64,000 nt of DNA from SCBR16-9 sp964537975 (GTDB lineage: Bacteria; Hydrogenedentota; Hydrogenedentia; Hydrogenedentales; SCBR16-9): contig CAZIDP010000004.1 in assembly GCA_964537975.1 (NCBI GenBank), positions 62,001-126,000 on the forward strand, written 5' to 3'. Made by a program: the position numbers and the translations under genes. Below, in pieces: positions 1-8,828 of this stretch (the first letter of the stretch is position 1; every line of letters begins with the position of its first letter). The notes under the pieces are model-generated. The model was given only the letters and a program-made list of their open reading frames with translations, searched no databases and was not told the DNA's origin.

Positions 1-630
1 AGAAAATGTGTACCTGGCATCATCTTCACGCCACATGCTGAAAGCAAGACGTTTTTGCTTCGTTAACTTATCCGGGTTGTTCCTTCCTTTTAAGGAAACA
101 CAAAAAAAAGCATCGTTGATAGCAGAAACCTTGCATTGTCCCCATTCTGAATGATCTTGCGTCAATGGAATCAATGCAATATGCTGGCCCAGATGCAGTT
201 CCCGCGTTGAGTGGATACGTTGTCCGGTAGGTACAAAATCCAATCCCAACGAAGAGCGTACTAATCTCAGAAGCTCCCCAAGGGTATCCAGCTCAATGAA
301 GTTTAACTCTTCGGGCTGATTTGATAATACATGATCAACAAATTCTTCGTACTGGCGATGGTGGTGCAATACCTGCAAAGGAGCATGATTGGTATATTTG
401 TGCAGAAGCGGTAAAAAAATATCGATACACTCTGACGGTATACTTTTATCCAACAACAATTGCCTCGTTGCAACCCAGGATGCGATTCTGCGCCTGTTTT
501 TATCACGTCGGCGTCGATTCAATTCAATAAGAATAGCTAATATAAACAACCCACCCACGAGGGCAAGCGCCATAAGCATCTCGGGACTGGTAAAGTCTGG
601 CCAAATATCCGGGGTCTGGGGTTGTGGCAC
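1..630 (-). CDS. Membrane-anchored cytoplasmic protein, possibly PilZ/YcgR-like (partial, runs off left edge)
   Basis: An open frame runs from a GTG at 630 to the window edge without a stop, so only the first 210 or so residues are visible. The GTG is preceded by AGAGGAG about 8 bases upstream, and an in-frame TGA lies further upstream, so the start is well supported. Residues 16-35 form one transmembrane segment followed by an Arg/Lys-rich stretch (RRRRDKNRRR), which predicts a cytoplasmic body. A helical region is followed by a beta-rich stretch starting near FVPTGQRIHS and GQHIALIPL, which loosely recalls the PilZ N-terminal (YcgR-type) beta barrel. The PilZ call is inference: the RxxxR and DxSxxG c-di-GMP motifs would lie beyond the edge. 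It is transcribed away from the DUF1080 gene. Confidence 0.5.
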   Translation of the reverse strand, partial: MPQPQTPDIWPDFTSPEMLMALALVGGLFILAILIELNRRRRDKNRRRIASWVATRQLLLDKSIPSECIDIFLPLLHKYTNHAPLQVLHHHRQYEEFVDHVLSNQPEELNFIELDTLGELLRLVRSSLGLDFVPTGQRIHSTRELHLGQHIALIPLTQDHSEWGQCKVSAINDAFFCVSLKGRNNPDKLTKQKRLAFSMWREDDARYTFS

Positions 631-754
631 AATGGATTCTCCTCTGCTGAAACCTGAATAATCTACAAGATTATAGGTAAATCACAGATGTATTTACAAA
701 GCATCCGCACTTACCAATGCGATCGGGGTATTTACTGCAAACCAGAAGCAATAA

Positions 755-792
755 GCGGGGCAAGTCGCATAGGATTACACAACTTACCCCGC
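755..792 (-). terminator. Hairpin downstream of the DUF1080 gene
   Basis: GCGGGGCAAGT (755-765) pairs with ACTTACCCCGC (782-792) with a single mismatch and a 16-base loop. It lies just after the stop of the minus-strand DUF1080 gene. There is no strong T tract on the exit side, so it may be a weak or factor-assisted terminator or an mRNA 3' end stabiliser. Confidence 0.45.
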
Positions 793-844
793 ATAGGAGG
801 ATACATTATTAAATGATTAATTGAAATCAGGAAATCCGATAATC

Positions 845-1627
845 TCATTCATCATTCAAGCGTTTGATGAAAATATTGCGAAATTGAACCAATGAAGGTG
901 AACCCGCCCACTCACCATCACGCTTGCCGCCATGATGTTGAAGTGCTATGGGGCCTTCTTCCGAAACACCAGGCAGTTCTGCATTGTCAATAACCAGATA
1001 ATCATTCAGATATACCGTCAGCCGATCACCCTTCATGGTGATAACAAAGGTGTTCCAGTCACCAATATTGTTGTCAGCGTTGGTGATAGGAGTTACCGCG
1101 GCTCGCTGTTCTGGAGTCAGTGAAGGGTCTGTGCGGAAGCCCCATACCTCTCCAGAGCCAACCGGCCAGGTCCAAATATTCACCTGAGCTTTGGGCTCAC
1201 CCCGTAAAAATAACCCTGAGTCTGAATCAGGCAAGGGAAAAGAGATGGTATTGCCATTTTCGTCCAGCTTGTTGGTACCGTCTCGCTTGATAATGGGAAC
1301 CCCCGGATTTATGTAAGGTGTTTCTTTTAAACGCCAGTCAATATGCATGATAAAATCACCAAACGATTCTTCAGTCCAGAGATTTTTGTCACCAGGAGCC
1401 TGACTTTGCGCATCATAATCAATCACCCCATCAATCACTTTCCAGTGTCCACCATCGCCTTCCGGAACAACCCAGTTGGAGAAGTCTTCGCCATTAAACA
1501 AGACTTCAAAACCTTCAGGTGCGTCTTCCACTGCCACAACAGGCACAGACATCATCAACACTGCAATCAGCAGCAATGTAAAAACCCATTTTGTTTCATT
1601 AAATTTCTTGCACAAAAACTTCTGCAT
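845..1627 (-). CDS. Secreted DUF1080 (3-keto-disaccharide hydrolase-like) protein
   Basis: About 260 residues. The ATG at 1627 is chosen because AAAGGAT lies 7 bases upstream and a signal peptide begins there (MQKFLCKK, hydrophobic core, AVEDAPEGF). The mature part carries the DUF1080/PF06439 concanavalin-like jelly-roll pattern: FEVLFNGEDFSNWV near the N-terminus, HWKVIDGVIDY, a long beta-rich core with SGLFLRGEPKAQVNIW, and NIFIKRL at the end. Members are exported carbohydrate-active proteins, some shown to act on 3-keto-glycosides, and they usually sit near Gfo/Idh oxidoreductases, of which this window has three. The exact substrate cannot be read from the sequence. It is monocistronic as far as can be seen. 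Confidence 0.85.
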   Translation of the reverse strand: MQKFLCKKFNETKWVFTLLLIAVLMMSVPVVAVEDAPEGFEVLFNGEDFSNWVVPEGDGGHWKVIDGVIDYDAQSQAPGDKNLWTEESFGDFIMHIDWRLKETPYINPGVPIIKRDGTNKLDENGNTISFPLPDSDSGLFLRGEPKAQVNIWTWPVGSGEVWGFRTDPSLTPEQRAAVTPITNADNNIGDWNTFVITMKGDRLTVYLNDYLVIDNAELPGVSEEGPIALQHHGGKRDGEWAGSPSLVQFRNIFIKRLNDE

Positions 1628-1808
1628 ATTGATTATCCTTTTTTGTTTAAATCTGTGGTTTGTAGCGATGTGCGATACGGTGGCATAGTGCATTCTTTTT
1701 GCATAGAACGTCAAGTTTTATTTTAGTTGTAGAAAATGGCAAGCCGCAAATAAAAAATAATGCAAAAAATGTCATCCATACAGTCGTAATGTACGATGTT
1801 CGCCTATC

Positions 1809-2774
1809 TCAGGAGTTGGCAGGCTCAACGACTTTTTTTACCAAATCTTTACGCACCGGGTACACTCTGCGGCCATATTCGATGTAGTAATAGGGGTCCC
1901 GGTCTTCCACACTGTCAGCAGGTTGTGTAAGGCCGCTGTTAAAATGTACTACGTATCGATGGGTATCCTGCCGCAATGCTGCTTGAGCGGCAGCATTCTG
2001 ACGCAGTTGTCGGATGGTTGGCCGGGTAGTGTTGGGATTACCCCCTTCCAGAGAGCTGAAATACGTGGTCACGCGTTCTACATAGGTTTGTGTTTCTTTG
2101 AAAGGCGGTATGCCCCCATGCCGACGCACAGCTTCCGGACCTGCATTATACCCGGCAAGTGCAAGGCGTAAGTCACCATTAAACAACTCCAGCATGCGCG
2201 CCAAATACTGTGTCCCCCCGGCAATATTTTGTGCTGGATCAAATATATCGGTCACGCCCATCTCAGCGGCGGTACCAGGCATCAATTGCATGAGTCCACT
2301 CGCTCCAACATGAGAAACCGCATTAATATTGCCATTACTTTCCATCTTCATAATAGCATAAATCAGATTCTCATTAACACCATATTGGCCCGCATATTGG
2401 CTTACCAGTGCTGCGATATCTTCATTGACATATTGGCTTGGCGAGGTGTAATTTCGATAGCGTTGTGGTACCGTAACACGCTCATAGCTGATATTGATTT
2501 CCTGGAAGTTGCCCTGGCTCCGGTATTTTCCTGGAACATTCGTTAAGGTTGGCACACCAGATTTGTCCTGAAACTCATGTAATCCCTGTTCTCGTCGAGC
2601 TGTTCCGGCTGGTTGACGAGAATTTCGAAGACGCGGTGTGTCAGAAAGAGATGCATGTTGTTCGGTGCGGTTTCCTGCAGCTTCGGTCGCGTAAATACTG
2701 GAATCCCGAAATGTATCAACAGAAATAGACATTAACAACATCAACAAACCGGTATTGATATGCCGAATATGCAA
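1809..2774 (-). CDS. Lytic transglycosylase with SLT domain
   Basis: 321 residues from a TTG at 2774 that has AGGAG 9-10 bases upstream; no ATG lies near. A signal-like hydrophobic N-terminus (GLLMLLMSISV) is followed by a low-complexity linker, and an SLT domain covers about 120-225. The catalytic glutamate is E145 in the MESNGN motif, followed by GASGLMQLMP and AGYNAGP, the family hallmarks. The domain cleaves the MurNAc-GlcNAc bond of peptidoglycan in the periplasm, producing 1,6-anhydro ends. A short stretch at 70-98 (SGVPTLTNVPGKYR) resembles the DUF4124-type segment often found before SLT domains. The C-terminal 50 residues (DPYYYIEYGRRVYPV) are unassigned. A sigma-70-like promoter lies at 2840-2868. 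Confidence 0.9.
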   Translation of the reverse strand: MHIRHINTGLLMLLMSISVDTFRDSSIYATEAAGNRTEQHASLSDTPRLRNSRQPAGTARREQGLHEFQDKSGVPTLTNVPGKYRSQGNFQEINISYERVTVPQRYRNYTSPSQYVNEDIAALVSQYAGQYGVNENLIYAIMKMESNGNINAVSHVGASGLMQLMPGTAAEMGVTDIFDPAQNIAGGTQYLARMLELFNGDLRLALAGYNAGPEAVRRHGGIPPFKETQTYVERVTTYFSSLEGGNPNTTRPTIRQLRQNAAAQAALRQDTHRYVVHFNSGLTQPADSVEDRDPYYYIEYGRRVYPVRKDLVKKVVEPANS

Positions 2775-2839
2775 GTTTTTGTGCTCCTGCGTAGTTAATT
2801 GATCTCTGATATGATATTTCTAAGATCCTCGAATTAAAG

Positions 2840-2868
2840 AGTATACCTTATAAAAATGCTGTACGCAA
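2840..2868 (-). promoter_or_regulatory. Sigma-70-type promoter for the lytic transglycosylase gene
   Basis: Reading on the minus strand, TTGCGT (2868-2863), a 17-base spacer and TATACT (2845-2840) lie between the stop of the FHA gene and the TTG start of the transglycosylase. Spacing is ideal and the -10 box matches five of six consensus bases. Confidence 0.55.
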
Positions 2869-2888
2869 AATTTCACATGCTGCCAAGT

Positions 2889-3443
2889 TTAATAGCGTAG
2901 TCGGATAAAATTACTCAGCAAAATACTTGTATAATCCCAGAAGAGTAACGCCAGGGCCAACAAGGCAAAACTGATAATTACAAATGGTGTCACAAACTTA
3001 CCTGCAATAGCACTTGAAAAGCTATACGCTTGCCAGACTGCGTAGCCAATACGCTTCTTTACCAATTTCAAGGCCCATACCAAATCACCTTCGGTAGTAA
3101 CCCCTCTGCTGCGCATGGCCAGGCCATCAGGTGAGCAACGAAATATCAATTCTGTATCGCCCAATTTGAGAATGTTACCGGGTCGCAGAATTCGTGAGTA
3201 TACCATGCCGGTCGGCTCGCCGTTTACCCAGACCGGTGCTTTATCAAGTCGCCGCACACGATACCCTTCAGAAACTACGGTAATACGTGCATGCTGATCC
3301 GCTATTTTTTGGTCCAGACACAAATTAAGAGCGCAAAGCGGGTCCGCGCCTACATCAATAGGGGTGCGTATAATGGGAAATTCTGAACCATCTTCAGGCC
3401 CATTAATCACTTCCAGGCAGTCCGGTGTAGGCATAAAGTTCAT
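2889..3443 (-). CDS. FHA-domain membrane protein
   Basis: 184 residues. The forkhead-associated fold covers about 10-105: a DVGADPLCALNL strand pair, the conserved QHARITV turn (SxxHA-type motif with ADQHARI), VWVNGE and LKLGDTELIF. FHA domains bind phosphothreonine. One or two membrane segments follow (about 143-178, ending ILLSNFIRLRY), so the FHA domain is probably cytoplasmic and membrane-tethered. The ATG overlaps the stop of the upstream Clp-type ATPase by four bases (ATGA), implying translational coupling and a shared function. No Ser/Thr kinase gene is visible nearby to supply the phosphopeptide. Confidence 0.85.
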   Translation of the reverse strand: MNFMPTPDCLEVINGPEDGSEFPIIRTPIDVGADPLCALNLCLDQKIADQHARITVVSEGYRVRRLDKAPVWVNGEPTGMVYSRILRPGNILKLGDTELIFRCSPDGLAMRSRGVTTEGDLVWALKLVKKRIGYAVWQAYSFSSAIAGKFVTPFVIISFALLALALLFWDYTSILLSNFIRLRY

Positions 3444-5851
3444 GTTGCCACTTCTTCTACATGTGTGCTGGGTTCACCCTTGCTGAAAGTCAGCAGGTCA
3501 CCTTCCATCTTGATATCGATCATGTCTCCTGGTTTATAAGCATCTTTGAGCAACAAAGCACTCAGCGGGGTGGTAATATGCTGGTCCACGGTACGGCGTA
3601 GCTCTCGAGCTCCATAGGCTTCATTATATCCTTGCCCCGCTAAAAATTCATAGGCTCGCTGATACATTCGCAGACCAATTTTCTTTTCTTCCAGGCGCGT
3701 TCTTACCTTGTTGATTTCCAAACGCAATATCTCACGAACATCTTCAGAGAGTAAGGGATGAAAAGGCACTATTTCATCAATTCGGTTAATAAATTCTGGA
3801 CGAAAATGCATACGTAGTTCGTCCATCAGCGCGCTACTGGTATTTAGTTGGGTATCACTCCGCAATAAATCCGCTCCGATATTCGATGTCATAATGATTA
3901 AACAATTGCGGAAACTCACATAGCGACCACGCATGTCTTTTATACGTCCTTCCTCCAAAATTGGAAGGAAAATATCAAATACCTGCTGATGCGCTTTTTC
4001 AATTTCATCAAACAGCAATATCGAGAAAGGATTGTCTCTGACGGCTGAAGTCAATTGACCTTCCTCTTCGTGTCCAACATAACCAGGCGGAGCCCCCAGG
4101 AGACGGGACACAGAATGTGCTTCAACATATTCTGTCATATCAAAAGAAATCAGGTGATCTTCAGAGCCAAACAGATAACGCGCCAAAAGTTTGGCCAATT
4201 GTGTTTTCCCAACACCTGTTGGCCCTACAAACAGCGCAATTATGTCCGGGCGTTTGGGGTCCGCAAGCCCGACCCGGGATTTTTTAACGCCAGCCACGAT
4301 CCGGTTGACGGCATCATCCTGGCCAATCAGGTGCCGTTTTATTCTACTACCCAGATCATTTAATTGAAGACGTTCTTCTTCGGTCATCTGCTGTAGAGGT
4401 ATTCCCGATATTTGGCTGACAACCTTACGAATGGAATGTGGCGTAACCTGGTTTAATACGCATTTGTTCTCACAATCTTTTGTTCCACCAGAGTCGCTCG
4501 GCATGGCCAATGCGGTAAGCCGGTGATGGGCACAGGTCTGATCCAACACATCAATAGCTTTATCAGGCAGGTTGCGGTTGGGCATATAGCGCTGCGTCAA
4601 TGAAATGGTCAAATCCAAGGCTCTGCTGCTAACACGTACACCATGATGCTTTTCCAGCATGGGCCGTAACCGTCGCAATACTTCCAAAGTTGCTTCTTCT
4701 GATAAAGGTTCAAGTCGAATCATCTGGAACCGACGCTCAATCGCAGGATCACGTTCGACAAACTTGCGATACTCACGTAGTGTTGTTGCCCCTATACACC
4801 GAACTTCACCGCGAGAGAGCGCCGGCTTTAACAAATTGGCCAAATCTACGCTGCTGTTTTCTGTACCGCCAGCTCCCATTATCAAATGAAATTCATCCAC
4901 AAAAAGTACGTGGTCTGGATGGGCTTTCAAATCATCCAATAATTCAATCATTTTCTCTTCAAATGCGCCTCGGTACTGCGTACCGGCCAGCAAGGCAGCG
5001 AGATTTAACTCATAGAAATGATACGAAAAGGGAGAACCGTTTTGTTGTTCTTTGGCCAGGCGCAAGGCGAGTCCCTCAACAAGTTGTGTCTTCCCGACAC
5101 CAGCTTCTCCCACGATGATGACGTTGTTCTTACTATGACGTGCCAAGGTACGTAAAACCTGAAACATCTCCGCATCGCGTCCAATTGCGGGTTCAATTTT
5201 ACCTTGGCGAGCAGCTTCAGTCAGGTCCCGGGTAAGCATCGGTAAAGAATTGCCGGATATTTTGGGTTTGGGCGAATCTTGCGCACTATCCAGGAAGGAA
5301 TCATGAACGGTAGCTTTTGTTGCTCGCTCAGCGACAGTTTCAGCTCCGGCCTTCTGGGAAGGTGCTTTTAAATTGCCTGGAATGGCATCGACAGCCTGGG
5401 TTGAGGGACGGGGAAGTGCTCGTAATTCCTGTTGCAGATATCTGAGAACCGCACTGCGATTCATCTTCAAGTAGTCCATGGCACGGCTGGGCGCCGACAA
5501 ACCATCATTGAAAACAGCCAGCAATAAATGTCCGGCATTGGCAGGCCCATGCTCGAAGCGAGCTGCCATTTTTTCACATTCATGTAAAATATTGATACAG
5601 CGCGGTGTATGAATAATATTTTCCAGAAAGGGATTCACATGACTGCGACCGTGCAGGCGATTTACCTCACGTTGCACAATAAAAAGCATGTCAATCATTC
5701 GGTCACGGATAGTCTGGGGCAATACTTCCGGGTCACATAAAATTGCATTATATAAATGCGGAACACCAACAAACATTTGTTGCTGAGATATTGCAATTTT
5801 GGCCGCTTTTTCAGCCAATTTCGCAATTTCCGGGGAGACCTGCATTTGCAC
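3440..5851 (-). CDS. Clp/Hsp100 family double AAA+ ATPase
   Basis: 803 residues from a GTG at 5851, chosen because GGGAGG sits 7 bases upstream; an ATG two codons later is the alternative. The N-terminal Clp repeat domain covers about 1-145, followed by a linker to about 200. D1 has Walker A GEAGVGKT (248-255), the pore loop GTQYRGAFEEK and Walker B LFVDE. D2 has Walker A GPTGVGKT (543-550), Walker B ILLFDE (about 611-616), the GYVG pore loop and an arginine finger in EFINRID. The ClpB/ClpC coiled-coil middle domain is missing, as in ClpA, and I see no IGF/LGF-type ClpP-docking loop after SNIGADLL. It is therefore probably a disaggregase or remodeller rather than a proteolytic unfoldase. It is coupled to the FHA gene. 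ClpV is a possible relative. Confidence 0.9.
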   Translation of the reverse strand: MQMQVSPEIAKLAEKAAKIAISQQQMFVGVPHLYNAILCDPEVLPQTIRDRMIDMLFIVQREVNRLHGRSHVNPFLENIIHTPRCINILHECEKMAARFEHGPANAGHLLLAVFNDGLSAPSRAMDYLKMNRSAVLRYLQQELRALPRPSTQAVDAIPGNLKAPSQKAGAETVAERATKATVHDSFLDSAQDSPKPKISGNSLPMLTRDLTEAARQGKIEPAIGRDAEMFQVLRTLARHSKNNVIIVGEAGVGKTQLVEGLALRLAKEQQNGSPFSYHFYELNLAALLAGTQYRGAFEEKMIELLDDLKAHPDHVLFVDEFHLIMGAGGTENSSVDLANLLKPALSRGEVRCIGATTLREYRKFVERDPAIERRFQMIRLEPLSEEATLEVLRRLRPMLEKHHGVRVSSRALDLTISLTQRYMPNRNLPDKAIDVLDQTCAHHRLTALAMPSDSGGTKDCENKCVLNQVTPHSIRKVVSQISGIPLQQMTEEERLQLNDLGSRIKRHLIGQDDAVNRIVAGVKKSRVGLADPKRPDIIALFVGPTGVGKTQLAKLLARYLFGSEDHLISFDMTEYVEAHSVSRLLGAPPGYVGHEEEGQLTSAVRDNPFSILLFDEIEKAHQQVFDIFLPILEEGRIKDMRGRYVSFRNCLIIMTSNIGADLLRSDTQLNTSSALMDELRMHFRPEFINRIDEIVPFHPLLSEDVREILRLEINKVRTRLEEKKIGLRMYQRAYEFLAGQGYNEAYGARELRRTVDQHITTPLSALLLKDAYKPGDMIDIKMEGDLLTFSKGEPSTHVEEVAT

Positions 5852-6405
5852 CTGTACACCTCCCGTGCTTGAAAAATTGTTATTAATACTTTATCAGTAT
5901 ACAATTTTCGGGACTGGAATAAAAGCAGTACGCGATTAACCAATTATCGGTGACAAGTCAAGCAATACTTATTGCAAAATTGATGGTTCACACGTCAATG
6001 CATAATTGAACAACACGCGAGCAAAGCTTCAAGCAATTCTGTGCCACACCAGCCATTTTTCAGGTCACGTATTCAACCATAAGCCTCTCTGTGTATATTT
6101 AGGCAAAATCAGGTCATGGCGCTCCTCCTCGTCCCTCCCAGATGCACGACAAATCACACAGGGTTAAATCTAGAATATTGCAGCCGGCAATTGCACCAGA
6201 AAGGTTCCTCCGACTGAAACTACCTCTATGCAAAATAAATATGATTGTAGACATACTTATTTTCTGGTGCATAATATATTTTCCTATAAATTAAATCGCA
6301 CATTGTATGTTATAGTACTTTGAACAATTTTGAAACCACAATACAAAATCTAATTTTTAATTCCTTTTATTCGTAAAAAACTGCGTTCTAGATGAAATTC
6401 TTAAC
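5852..6405. other. Intergenic region between the Clp operon and the AT-rich island
   Basis: It contains the ribosome-binding site and presumably the promoter of the Clp/FHA operon (a TATACT box lies near 5900 on the minus strand, without a convincing -35 partner). Base composition drops sharply after about 6200. I see no gene, tRNA or repeat here. Confidence 0.6.
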
Positions 6406-6939
6406 TCACTGATCTTGTAATTTTTTCATAGCTTGCAAAAAATGTTGTTCAGACTTAAATGGCCAATATTCTTCGGATCGTATTTTTTTTACCTTCAAAA
6501 ATATTTGATACTTCCTGTATGAACAAAATCCCAGTGTAAAAAAGCGTATTATCAAATTCACTAAGCATCCACGACACCAACATCCACCATCGCTGGGATA
6601 TTTTTCTCCACTCCTTATAAAATCAATTACTCGAGTAAGATACTCAAAATCTTCTGGTGAAGCATTTACTTCAATAAATGGATTATCCAAAATAGATTCA
6701 ACTAAAATATGTAATTTAATATCCTTTTCTAAATTTACTTCACACACACGATTATCTAACTCTTCAAAATTTATCTCACCATCACGAAAACTTCGCAAAG
6801 CGTCGATAACATAATTTTTCTCTTCTTCGACACTATTAAATCGTATTCGTGTAGAATAATACTCATTATATTTAAATTTCATAAAACATACAACAATTAC
6901 AGTCGATATTATAAATATCCAAAAATATATAATAAACAT
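6406..6939 (-). CDS. Hypothetical membrane protein of the AT-rich island
   Basis: 177 residues, not recognised. Residues 2-20 form a transmembrane segment, followed by a charged, mostly helical middle (VEEEKNYVIDALRSF, INFEELDNRV). A cysteine-rich patch (GGCWCRGC, about 118-125) runs into a second hydrophobic stretch (LVNLIIRFFTLGF). The C-terminus is basic. Composition is far more AT-rich than the flanking housekeeping genes. The start is the first ATG; no strong ribosome-binding site is visible. Confidence 0.5.
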   Translation of the reverse strand: MFIIYFWIFIISTVIVVCFMKFKYNEYYSTRIRFNSVEEEKNYVIDALRSFRDGEINFEELDNRVCEVNLEKDIKLHILVESILDNPFIEVNASPEDFEYLTRVIDFIRSGEKYPSDGGCWCRGCLVNLIIRFFTLGFCSYRKYQIFLKVKKIRSEEYWPFKSEQHFLQAMKKLQDQ

Positions 6940-7020
6940 ATAAAATCGAATCCAATTTTAAATTGTGTTATCATAAAATATCAGTTAGTATTATATAGTG
7001 TATGTCTTTATAATTATATC

Positions 7021-8217
7021 CTACAAATTCAACTGCGTAAGAACATCTTTTTCCAAATCATAAAGCCACAAATCATGCGATATATAACTGATCATCCCTA
7101 ATAGTCCTTTATTTTCATATAAAGTTGTTTTAAAAAAAAATTTCTTTGCATCATTAGAAACAGATATTCCCCTGATAAAATTACTCGAAAAGCTACCGAT
7201 TTGTTCTAATTCAAAACTTAAATAATCCAGGCAGTATATCGTCATATTTTGTCTTGAATAGACACTTCCTTGTTTATGATCACCTGCCATAACAAAAAAG
7301 ATTTTTTCTTTATGAGGATGAAATATTGGATTAGTTACTTTTTCATGGCTAGAAAAGCCTATTTCATATTCCAACACTTCTTCCATAGGCAATATAGTGT
7401 CATAGTTGCCATTTAATAAATCTACTAAATATACCCGACCAATTGAATACTGTAATGCATACTTTCCATTACATGAAATCCGCTCCTGATAACTAGCTGG
7501 GATCCACTCAGTATTGACCTGAACAGTATCGCCGTTCGACAGATCGATTTTGTGATAATAATATTCTCTCCAACGATATGTACCTACTGGTGAGGCGAAG
7601 TAATATCTTGTCCCTCGCATGAAATAGAGCATTTCACCCTTTGAATCTATGTCAATTACTATATCATAAATTTTACCTTCAGTTAATTGTTCAAGAGTTC
7701 TTTCAAAGATATCGTATTTGAAGATGTTTGCACCTTTTCTTATATCATTTTTGTGTACATAATTAGTGTAATACAGATTGAAATCATGTATCAGAGGATT
7801 CCACCCTTCCAATTCGACTGGAGAAGTATCCAAGTTTTCAAAGTTTGTCAGGTCCATGATTTTTAACTTGGGATTCCTTCCCTTTCTCTTATCCAGGCTA
7901 GCATATGCTAAAAATTGATCATCAGGCGATATATACAAATCAAAATTATAGTTGTCGCCAAATGTAATTTGCTCGTATTCAAATTTTTCCAAATCGGCAT
8001 AATACAGATGTTGGTTTTTACCACTCAATACAGCGATGATGGCCTTCGTGGAGTCCTGATTATAAAACGTATATTCTGTAGCACCATAGTTTTTTCTTTC
8101 TGTCACAAATTCGATTCTGTTCGATGTCATGTGCAAGCAGGATGAGTGAATAAATCCCATCAATACACAAGTGAAAAATATCATGGACTTCATGATTATT
8201 TTTTGTATAGGTTTCAT
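7021..8217 (-). CDS. Lipoprotein with predicted TolB/WD40-like beta-propeller
   Basis: 398 residues. The N-terminus MKPIQKIIMKSM, a hydrophobic core and the sequence IHSSC give a type II signal peptide with Cys near residue 26. GAGGA lies 11 bases before the ATG. The rest is built from repeated four-strand blades: each has a short x-YY-x-DL or LYFMRG strand and an SPDDQFLAYASLDK-type loop (residues near 100), also seen as DSKGEMLYF, HPHKEKIFFV and SNDAKKFFF. This blade pattern resembles TolB/DPP4-type propellers, which normally mediate protein binding. No catalytic residues are evident. The low GC matches its island neighbours. Confidence 0.6.
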   Translation of the reverse strand: MKPIQKIIMKSMIFFTCVLMGFIHSSCLHMTSNRIEFVTERKNYGATEYTFYNQDSTKAIIAVLSGKNQHLYYADLEKFEYEQITFGDNYNFDLYISPDDQFLAYASLDKRKGRNPKLKIMDLTNFENLDTSPVELEGWNPLIHDFNLYYTNYVHKNDIRKGANIFKYDIFERTLEQLTEGKIYDIVIDIDSKGEMLYFMRGTRYYFASPVGTYRWREYYYHKIDLSNGDTVQVNTEWIPASYQERISCNGKYALQYSIGRVYLVDLLNGNYDTILPMEEVLEYEIGFSSHEKVTNPIFHPHKEKIFFVMAGDHKQGSVYSRQNMTIYCLDYLSFELEQIGSFSSNFIRGISVSNDAKKFFFKTTLYENKGLLGMISYISHDLWLYDLEKDVLTQLNL

Positions 8218-8392
8218 AATTTCTTACGTCCTCTACTTCTCGACTTTATAGAGTTTTCAGATACTCATGTTGAAGGTGTATATGCAATACTTGGTATCGT
8301 AGTGGTTTATTTCGTAATTCTTTTACATACAATAGTATTAATTTTTCTATAGTTACAATCTCAGCTATGTTTTATAGAATAAGTAATTTTTA

Positions 8393-8644
8393 TTACCATT
8401 TCCTGATTTGATGTGTTCTATTCTTCAGGGAATTTAATCCATCAAAGAAATTTTGTGCTTTTGGAAGGAAAAAATATAAGAAAATGCGAAGACAAATACC
8501 AAACTTTAGTATATTATATAAGTATATTTTTATAGTATCAAATATTTCTGGATATTGTTCTCTTAGGTAAATACTCAAAACCGTCAAAATAAATATTATT
8601 GCTAATGGTAATATTAAAAGGAAATAATCAAAATATTTTAGCAT
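8393..8644 (-). CDS. Small hypothetical membrane protein
   Basis: 83 residues with two predicted membrane segments (about 7-27 and 45-62) and a basic C-terminus. The ATG is preceded by AAAGAG about 9 bases upstream. It belongs to the AT-rich island and has no recognisable family. It could be a chance frame in AT-rich DNA, but the hydrophobic pattern is coherent. Confidence 0.4.
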   Translation of the reverse strand: MLKYFDYFLLILPLAIIFILTVLSIYLREQYPEIFDTIKIYLYNILKFGICLRIFLYFFLPKAQNFFDGLNSLKNRTHQIRKW

Positions 8645-8828
8645 TTTATCTGACTCTTTGAAATATTTTTTAGGAACATCATACTCAAATAAATTGGCAT
8701 GAAAACCGGAGGCTTGACTAAAAAATATCCTGGTTATTCTTTGTCATTTTAAGTATTGCATATTTATAGCCGTTTATTGTAATTCATGGGTTATAAGAAA
8801 TATATTGCATTATTTAGTTTATATTCAG

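Noticed and set aside
2889..5851. Type VI secretion locus
   Set aside because: FHA and a Clp-type ATPase are present but no tssB/C, hcp, vgrG, tssJKLM or related gene is in the window.
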